A program made the position numbers and the translations under genes. Under the pieces are notes generated by a model that saw only the letters and a list, made by a program, of their open reading frames with translations, made no database searches and was not told the DNA's origin. Shown here in pieces: positions 6,155-10,299 of a DNA stretch of 10,299 nucleotides. Source of the stretch: JBAYVY01 sp041674345 (lineage in GTDB: Bacteria; Planctomycetota; Phycisphaerae; Phycisphaerales; Zrk34); assembly GCA_041674345.1 (NCBI GenBank), contig JBAYVY010000103.1:1-10299 (forward strand). Direction: 5' to 3'. Numbering within the stretch: position 1 is the stretch's first letter; every line of letters begins with the position of its first letter.

Positions 6155-6227
6155 GGCACGAAGAAAGGATCGTATTTAACTTAAATACGATCTCTCGACT
6201 TCGTGCTTCTTCGTGTTCTTCGTGCTT
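6155..6227. repeat. Palindrome with CTTCGTG tandem arm
   Basis: GATCGTATTTAA (6168-6179), one base, then its exact reverse complement (6181-6192). Outside the core, GCACGAAG (from 6157) faces three closely spaced CTTCGTG units on the right (about 6199-6225). The CACGAAG/CTTCGTG arms are shared with the element at 8520-8603. The element lies between convergent gene ends. Confidence 0.65.
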
Positions 6228-6291
6228 GTTTTCACGGGAAAACAGGGGGTGTGGACGAATTCAAACCCCGCGTGGCATGTCATGCACCCTC

Positions 6292-6305
6292 AGCCGCTCG
6301 CGGCT
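6292..6305. repeat. AGCCGC-TC-GCGGCT palindrome, intergenic copy
   Basis: A perfect 6-bp-arm palindrome followed by TCGCGCCGCCGG. The same core lies inside leuC at 1153-1166, there with 7-bp arms. Confidence 0.6.
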
Positions 6306-6363
6306 TCGCGCCGCCGGAAACTGACCGCGCCTCGTTTCCCGCCAGTGCCTTCCGGGGTCAATG

Positions 6364-6395
6364 AAAACGCCGATCCACGATCAGGTGAATCGGCG
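6364..6395 (-). terminator. Rho-independent terminator of the PEP-CTERM gene
   Basis: On the minus strand CGCCGAT, a T.G wobble, and CAC pair with GTG and ATCGGCG around a six-base loop, giving an 11-pair stem. TTTT follows (6367-6364). The wobble pair forms only in minus-strand RNA, which supports this direction. It begins 26 bases after the stop codon of the PEP-CTERM gene. Confidence 0.7.
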
Positions 6396-6420
6396 AAGGA
6401 GGAGGAAGAAAATCAGTTTA

Positions 6421-7206
6421 TCAGCGGCCCCGCCCCCGAAAGGCGATCATCATTGAGCCGAGGGTCAGCAGGCCGAGCGTCGCCGGTTCGGGAACTTCAC
6501 GCAGTTGATAGGCGTTGAGCTGGATGCCGCGGTTATTGGTGGGATCGGAACCCAAAACGCTGATGACTTGCGTGGCGGCGTCCGCCGTGAACGTGCCGAT
6601 CACATACTGGCCCAGTTTACCCCAGGCGTTGCCGACATTCACATCCAGCGCGTCGCTGACGTTGCCGGCTGTGAACTGGTCGGTGGCGGTCCATGCGTAG
6701 CTGGCGCTCCGCGAATCGTTCACAAAGAACTGCACACGGTACGGTGTGCCGGGCGTGAGGTTCAGCAGGGTGTAAGTCGCGGTCTGGTTCGCGCCGATCT
6801 TGAACACCGCCGAAGTGAGCAACGACTTGTAGTTATCCGACAAGCCGGTGTACGGCGCGGCGCCGCCGTTGAACCCGTCGAAATTGCCCCAGGAAGCGGA
6901 GGGTGTTCCGACAGCCAGGGTGATGTCGCCCGCGCCGGCACCGGAGGACCATGAACTGCTGGACGGTGACACATCAGCGAAGGTCACGCCGTTGACGGTG
7001 GGTGCCTCGCCGCCGACTTCTGCGGGGTCAAGGGGGAGATTGTTGAAGTTCAGCGCCCGCACCAGTGTGCCGACCGTGTCCACATCGGTGTCGCCGGCGA
7101 TGTTCTGGGCGCTTTGCCAGGTGATCGTCGCCGCGTTCGAGACGCCGGCTCCAGCCAGCATCAACACCGTACCGCACATCGCAACTTTCGCATTCCACAT
7201 TTTCAT
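6421..7206 (-). CDS. Secreted PEP-CTERM sorting-domain protein
   Basis: A 261-residue exported protein. Residues 1-25 form a signal peptide with Lys near the start, a hydrophobic core and SNA as likely cleavage site. The body is rich in Asn, Thr, Gly and Ser with no Cys after the signal, typical of an extracellular beta-rich protein. The C-terminus has the full PEP-CTERM tripartite signal: VPEP (238-241), a hydrophobic helix LGLLTLGSMMIAF and an Arg-rich end RGRGR. In this system an exosortase, not in this window, recognises PEP and processes the protein at the cell envelope. GAGGAG six bases before the ATG fixes the start. The LacI-type regulator gene ends 54 bp upstream on the same strand with no clear terminator between, so they probably form an operon. 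The specific ligand or structural role is unknown. Confidence 0.92.
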   Translation of the reverse strand: MKMWNAKVAMCGTVLMLAGAGVSNAATITWQSAQNIAGDTDVDTVGTLVRALNFNNLPLDPAEVGGEAPTVNGVTFADVSPSSSSWSSGAGAGDITLAVGTPSASWGNFDGFNGGAAPYTGLSDNYKSLLTSAVFKIGANQTATYTLLNLTPGTPYRVQFFVNDSRSASYAWTATDQFTAGNVSDALDVNVGNAWGKLGQYVIGTFTADAATQVISVLGSDPTNNRGIQLNAYQLREVPEPATLGLLTLGSMMIAFRGRGR

Positions 7207-7260
7207 GACAGTCTCCTCAAAAAGGGGTTTCTTGATTTCGGCGGGATTCGCCGGTTTTTC

Positions 7261-8304
7261 CTATTGCATGTCCGCCGGCGCAGCGGTGCTGACGCGGGCG
7301 ATGAATTCGGGTTCCAACAGAATGTCCAGGTCCTGGGAAACAGGTTTGTCCGCCAGCATATCCATGACGCGCTGGGTGGCGTACCGGCCGATGGCGCGCA
7401 GCGGATGTGTCAACGTCGTCAGCCCCGGTGAAAGAAACAGGATGTCGTTGAAGCCCATCACCGACACCTCGCGGGGCACGTCGATGTTCAGTTCCCGGCA
7501 GGCCCACAGCAACGCCTGCGCCTGATGTTCGGAGTTGTAGCACCAGATCGCCGTGGGCCGATCCGCCTGCGCCATCCACGCCCGCGCCGACGCCAGCGCC
7601 GCGGCGAAGTACGGTTCGCGCAACGGACGCTCCGCCGTCAGCTCGCTGGTGTGAACCCGCGGCGAGACGCCCGCGTCGGTCAGCACTCCGCTGAATCCCT
7701 CCCACATCGCCCGCGCATCGGGATTGTGCAGGTAACGGTCGTGGGTGAAATGTGCGATCCGGCGATGGCCCAGCGAGAACAGATATTCGGCGGCCATCCG
7801 CCCGGCGGCGTACATGTCCGTCCGAACCGCCGGCAGTGAGGGAATCGAATGATTGAACACTTCGACGATCGGAATGCCCCGCCGCTGGAAGTTGAGTATC
7901 TGATCCGCGTTTTCGCGCGTCTCGGTGCCCGAAACGATCAATGCCTCCACCCGGCGATTGACACTATTGCGGCAGTGCGTTTCCTCGTCTTCCGCGCCGC
8001 TGTGCGAGTAGAAAACAATCGAATACCCATGCTGATCGCAAACGTCCTGAACCCCCGCGACGATATCGGGAATCACCCAACTGCTTTCCGACTGCGAAAC
8101 CAGCAGGCCGATCATATGGGATCGCTGCTGGGCCAGTCCGCGGGCGTTGTGATCGGCGTGGTAATTCATGGTTTTGGCCGCGGCCTTGACCCGCCGCACC
8201 GTTTGCGGATGGAAACCCCGCGTCTTGCCGGACAGGATACAGGACACCGCGGCCTGCGAGACATCCAGCGAAGCGGCGAGTTGTTTTTGTGTCAACGTAC
8301 TCAT
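7261..8304 (-). CDS. LacI-family transcriptional regulator
   Basis: A 347-residue DNA-binding regulator of normal family length. Residues 5-24 (TQKQLAASLDVSQAAVSCIL) are the helix-turn-helix, followed by the hinge region VKAAAKTMNYHADHNARGL. From about residue 62 (MIGLLVSQS) a periplasmic-binding-protein-like ligand domain runs to the end, with GHRRIAHFTHDR and VMGFNDI...PGLTTLTHPLRAIG at the usual places. The inducer is probably a sugar or sugar derivative, but cannot be told from sequence. The start at 8304 is chosen from the alignment to family N-termini; a weak GAG lies eight bases before it. The frame stays open upstream through repeat DNA, which is not part of the gene. It sits directly before the PEP-CTERM gene and likely controls both that gene and itself. 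Confidence 0.93.
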   Translation of the reverse strand: MSTLTQKQLAASLDVSQAAVSCILSGKTRGFHPQTVRRVKAAAKTMNYHADHNARGLAQQRSHMIGLLVSQSESSWVIPDIVAGVQDVCDQHGYSIVFYSHSGAEDEETHCRNSVNRRVEALIVSGTETRENADQILNFQRRGIPIVEVFNHSIPSLPAVRTDMYAAGRMAAEYLFSLGHRRIAHFTHDRYLHNPDARAMWEGFSGVLTDAGVSPRVHTSELTAERPLREPYFAAALASARAWMAQADRPTAIWCYNSEHQAQALLWACRELNIDVPREVSVMGFNDILFLSPGLTTLTHPLRAIGRYATQRVMDMLADKPVSQDLDILLEPEFIARVSTAAPADMQ

Positions 8305-8379
8305 TTTTCTCAAACCGACGGACGGGGCCTTTCGTTTCAAAACCGTCAAACGGGCCAAATCCGTCAAAAACACACTTTT

Positions 8380-8392
8380 TAATACGTATAAA
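8380..8392. promoter_or_regulatory. Operator-like palindrome just after the promoter
   Basis: The palindrome ATACGTAT (8382-8389) with A/T-rich flanks has the central CG step typical of LacI-family operators. It lies about 5-15 bases after the predicted transcription start, where binding would block the operon. Autoregulation is inferred. Confidence 0.4.
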
Positions 8393-8402
8393 TCACAAGC
8401 AT

Positions 8403-8430
8403 AAAATACACCGTGAAACGCCTTTGTCAA
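8403..8430 (-). promoter_or_regulatory. Sigma70-type promoter of the lacI-type/PEP-CTERM operon
   Basis: On the minus strand a perfect TTGACA (8425-8430) and TATTTT (8403-8408) are 16 bases apart. Transcription would start near 8396, giving a leader of about 92 nt before the regulator gene. Confidence 0.65.
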
Positions 8431-8519
8431 GTAAATTGCCCCCGTTTGAAGAGGATTTTTTTCCAGATCGCCGGAAATCAACAAGGGGTGCCCCCGTCGC
8501 CACGGATCAGCCCGAAGAA

Positions 8520-8603
8520 GATGGGCCACGAAGGCGCGAAGACACGAAAAGATACCCATTTTAAAATGTGATCCTTCGCGTCTTCGCGTCTTCGTGGCCC
8601 ATC
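8520..8603. repeat. 84-bp near-complete palindrome with 8-bp tandem units
   Basis: The outer arms GATGGGCCACGAAG (8520-8533) and CTTCGTGGCCCATC (8590-8603) pair perfectly. The inner arms consist of three 8-bp units (CACGAAGG, CGCGAAGA, CACGAAAA) facing CCTTCGCG, TCTTCGCG, TCTTCGTG with few mismatches, and the centre is CATTTTAAAATG. It lies downstream of the alanine dehydrogenase gene and upstream of the lacI-type promoter. It could slow or end transcription from either side. It has no coding role. From 8604 to 8711 nothing else is recognised. Confidence 0.85.
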
Positions 8604-8711
8604 GGTTTGTCATTCGACCGGCGGGTGGCGGAATGCGGCTGCCCGGCCCCCCCGCCTCCCTTGCCGGCGAACATCCGATTCATCACGTCACGACTGCCAA
8701 ATCCCCGCCGG

Positions 8712-9809
8712 TCAGGTGCGCGGCAGATCGCTGAACAGGTCCGCGATCGCCGGGTGGGTGATCCGACCGGCCCGCATGTTCAACGCCTCGGCGTGGCCGG
8801 TCGATTGCGCGATGAAACGATCCACCCCCAGTTTCGCCAATTGCCGGGTGTGCCCGATCGTCGCGTTGCACAACGCATGGCTGGACGTGCGGCCCACGGC
8901 TCCCGGTATGTTCGCCACGCAGTAATGCACCACTCCATCGACGATGTACGTCGGTTCGGAGTGCGTGGTCGGGCGCGCGGTTTCAACGCAGCCGCCCTGG
9001 TCGATGCACACATCCACGATCACCGAGCCGTTCTTCATCCGTTTCACCTGCCCGGCGGAAATCAGCATCGGCGCCTTCGCGCCGGGAATCAGCACCGAAC
9101 CGACGACCAGATCGGCCCGCATGATCCACTGATCGACCGCGAACGGATCGGAGAAGATCGTCGTCACGTTGGCGGGCATCACATCGTCCAGGTAGCGCAG
9201 GCGGTCGAGGTTGATATCCATGATGACGACGCGGGCGCCGAGGCCCGCCGCCACTTTCGCCGCGTTGAAACCGACGACCCCGGCGCCGAGAATCAGCACG
9301 ATCGCCGGTTCCACCCCGCTGACCCCGCCCAGCAAAATACCCCGACCCATTTCCGGGCGCTCGAGGAACTTCGCCCCTTCCTGAATCGACATCTTCCCCG
9401 CGACTTCGCTCATCGGTGTCAGCAGCGGAAGCCGGCCCGATGAATCACGCAGCGTTTCATATGCCATCGCGGTGATCTTGCGCGACAGGCACGCCTCGGT
9501 CAGTTCACGCGAAGCGGCGAAATGAAAATAGCAGAACAACGTCTGGCCTTCGCGGAGCAGTTCGATCTCATCGTCCTGCGGCTCCTTGACGTGCAGAATC
9601 AATTCGGCGCGGGCGTACACCTCGGTATGCGAGTCGATCATCTGCGCGCCGGCGGCGATGTAATCCGCGTTTTCAAAACCCGAACCCACCCCGGCGTCCT
9701 TTTCGACCAGCACCGTGTGGCCGTCACGGGTCAGCAATTGCGCGCCGACGGGCAACAGGGAGACACGGTATTCATCCGACTTGGTTTCGCGGGGCACGCC
9801 GATAATCAT
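8712..9809 (-). CDS. ald: Alanine dehydrogenase
   Basis: A 365-residue NAD-dependent enzyme that interconverts L-alanine with pyruvate and ammonia in the cytoplasm. The family is usually about 370 residues. Visible features are the N-terminal MIIGVPRETKSDEYRVSLLP, catalytic Lys75 in HVKEP and His96 in YFHFA. The nucleotide-binding GAGVVG (175-180) with Asp198 ends the second strand of the fold, and Asp270 lies in DVCIDQGG; these match the positions known from characterised alanine dehydrogenases. The start at 9809 is chosen because GAGGAG lies seven bases upstream; the open frame before it is repeat-rich intergenic DNA. A TACAAT on the minus strand (9837-9842) could be its -10 box, without a good -35. 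It appears to be transcribed alone, with the 84-bp palindrome downstream. Confidence 0.95.
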   Translation of the reverse strand: MIIGVPRETKSDEYRVSLLPVGAQLLTRDGHTVLVEKDAGVGSGFENADYIAAGAQMIDSHTEVYARAELILHVKEPQDDEIELLREGQTLFCYFHFAASRELTEACLSRKITAMAYETLRDSSGRLPLLTPMSEVAGKMSIQEGAKFLERPEMGRGILLGGVSGVEPAIVLILGAGVVGFNAAKVAAGLGARVVIMDINLDRLRYLDDVMPANVTTIFSDPFAVDQWIMRADLVVGSVLIPGAKAPMLISAGQVKRMKNGSVIVDVCIDQGGCVETARPTTHSEPTYIVDGVVHYCVANIPGAVGRTSSHALCNATIGHTRQLAKLGVDRFIAQSTGHAEALNMRAGRITHPAIADLFSDLPRT

Positions 9810-9942
9810 GAAGGAACTCCTCGGGTGGGGCCGCGCATTGTAACCAGAAGAGGGGCATCTTACTCCTCCCCCATGTCCCCCCATCGCACATGGAACATTG
9901 CACATCGCTTCCCCCCAATCTACAATCGCCCCCGGAAGTAGT

Positions 9943-10033
9943 GAGTAGCGACGAGCGACGAGCGATGAGCGATGAGCGATGAGCGACTGAAAATCCGCCG
10001 TTCGCAATCAGCGATTAGAAATCAGCGATCAGC
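9943..10033. repeat. Two heptamer tandem arrays upstream of ald
   Basis: Six 7-bp units run from 9943 to 9984: GAGTAGC, GACGAGC, GACGAGC, then three GATGAGC. After a 21-bp spacer, AATCAGC, GATTAGA, AATCAGC, GATCAGC continue in 7-bp steps (10006-10033). Nearby, TGGAACATTG (9891-9900) also occurs at 4070-4079. No reading frame is supported. From 10034 to 10183 only small palindromes such as CGGATT-TG-AATCCG (10121-10134) are seen. Confidence 0.75.
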
Positions 10034-10183
10034 AATTCCTCTTCCCCCTCGGGGCCACCGCATGTTCCGCTCTGGGCAAACACCCCACGACGCCGACACG
10101 ATGCAAGGCGCGTTGTGCTTCGGATTTGAATCCGCCACCCACGCCGTCAAAATGACCCCCGTCCCCTTTTACGCGCCGCATTC

Positions 10184-10299
10184 TTACCACTCAAGACGCA
10201 AGTTAATCGCAGCAGCGGCTGGTAATATGTTCGCTTCGATGGTCCCATACAGGTTCCCTTCGGGACGACGTACTTCAAGACAAAAAACATTAGCGGATG
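10184..10299 (-). CDS. Possible C-terminal end of a gene cut by the window edge
   Basis: On the minus strand a frame open from the edge runs 37 codons to a TAA at 10186-10184 and ends NLYGTIEANILPAAAA then INLRLEW. The alternating hydrophobic/polar end with a terminal aromatic residue is what outer-membrane beta-barrel proteins often show. The other frames are interrupted or less protein-like. The stretch is short, so chance is possible and no family is assigned. Confidence 0.35.
   Translation of the reverse strand, partial: SANVFCLEVRRPEGNLYGTIEANILPAAAAINLRLEW

Noticed and set aside
7239..7259. Hairpin CGGCG-GGATT-CGCCG followed by GTTTTT on the plus strand
   Set aside because: It looks like a terminator but only a 5-bp stem, and no plus-strand gene precedes it; on the minus strand it has no T run.
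8568..9443. Plus-strand open frame of 291 codons opposite ald
   Set aside because: His/Arg-rich shadow of a clearly real alanine dehydrogenase gene; its 5' part lies in the palindrome.
9843..9942. CCATGT...ACATGG and repeated GCACAT before ald as an operator
   Set aside because: Short, imperfect and within low-complexity DNA; not enough to call a regulatory site.

Overview
The window looks like a chromosomal piece of a GC-rich Gram-negative bacterium of the Planctomycetota (Phycisphaerae-like) or the wider PVC group. This is inferred, not proven. The clues are a PEP-CTERM secreted protein beside a LacI-type regulator, a homoaconitase-type LeuC, an FRG-domain protein, and intergenic gaps full of long palindromes and short tandem repeats. 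No phage, CRISPR, tRNA or rRNA gene was seen.

Layout. Positions 1-113 look like the end of an insertion sequence lying mostly outside the window. Next, on the minus strand, are an FRG-domain gene (104-793) broken by an in-frame TAG, then leuC (848-2278). A plus-strand gene of unknown function (2436-3131) diverges from leuC and overlaps, tail to tail, a membrane-anchored histidine kinase (3122-4015, minus). A cold-shock protein gene (4099-4380, minus) lies just upstream of the kinase. Positions 4381-4976 hold a probable csp promoter/leader and a 115-bp palindrome. A plus-strand gene (4977-5788) that appears frameshifted follows, with a second, also apparently frameshifted, small reading frame coupled to it (5785-5911). 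The gap 5912-6420 has no gene and is packed with inverted repeats, ending in a terminator. A LacI-family regulator (7261-8304) and a PEP-CTERM protein (6421-7206) form a probable minus-strand operon with a good promoter and an operator-like palindrome. The gap 8305-8711 holds that promoter and an 84-bp palindrome. Alanine dehydrogenase (8712-9809, minus) follows. Positions 9810-10183 hold heptamer tandem repeats and otherwise nothing recognised (10034-10183 looks empty). The right edge may contain the C-terminal end of another minus-strand gene (10184-10299).

How the parts fit. leuC and ald are housekeeping amino-acid genes, the cold-shock protein and kinase are stress/signalling genes, and the LacI/PEP-CTERM pair looks like a regulator with a secreted, surface-sorted target. 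The most unusual content is the repeats. A palindrome of the form AGCCGC-TC-GCGGCT occurs between genes and also inside a 48-bp in-frame insertion in leuC. Three long hairpin-forming elements built from 7- or 8-bp tandem units sit in different gaps. A roughly 230-bp segment bounded by inverted 16-mers contains a perfect 18-bp hairpin. Several genes (FRG gene, 4977-5788, 5785-5911) appear broken, which suggests local decay or assembly errors.
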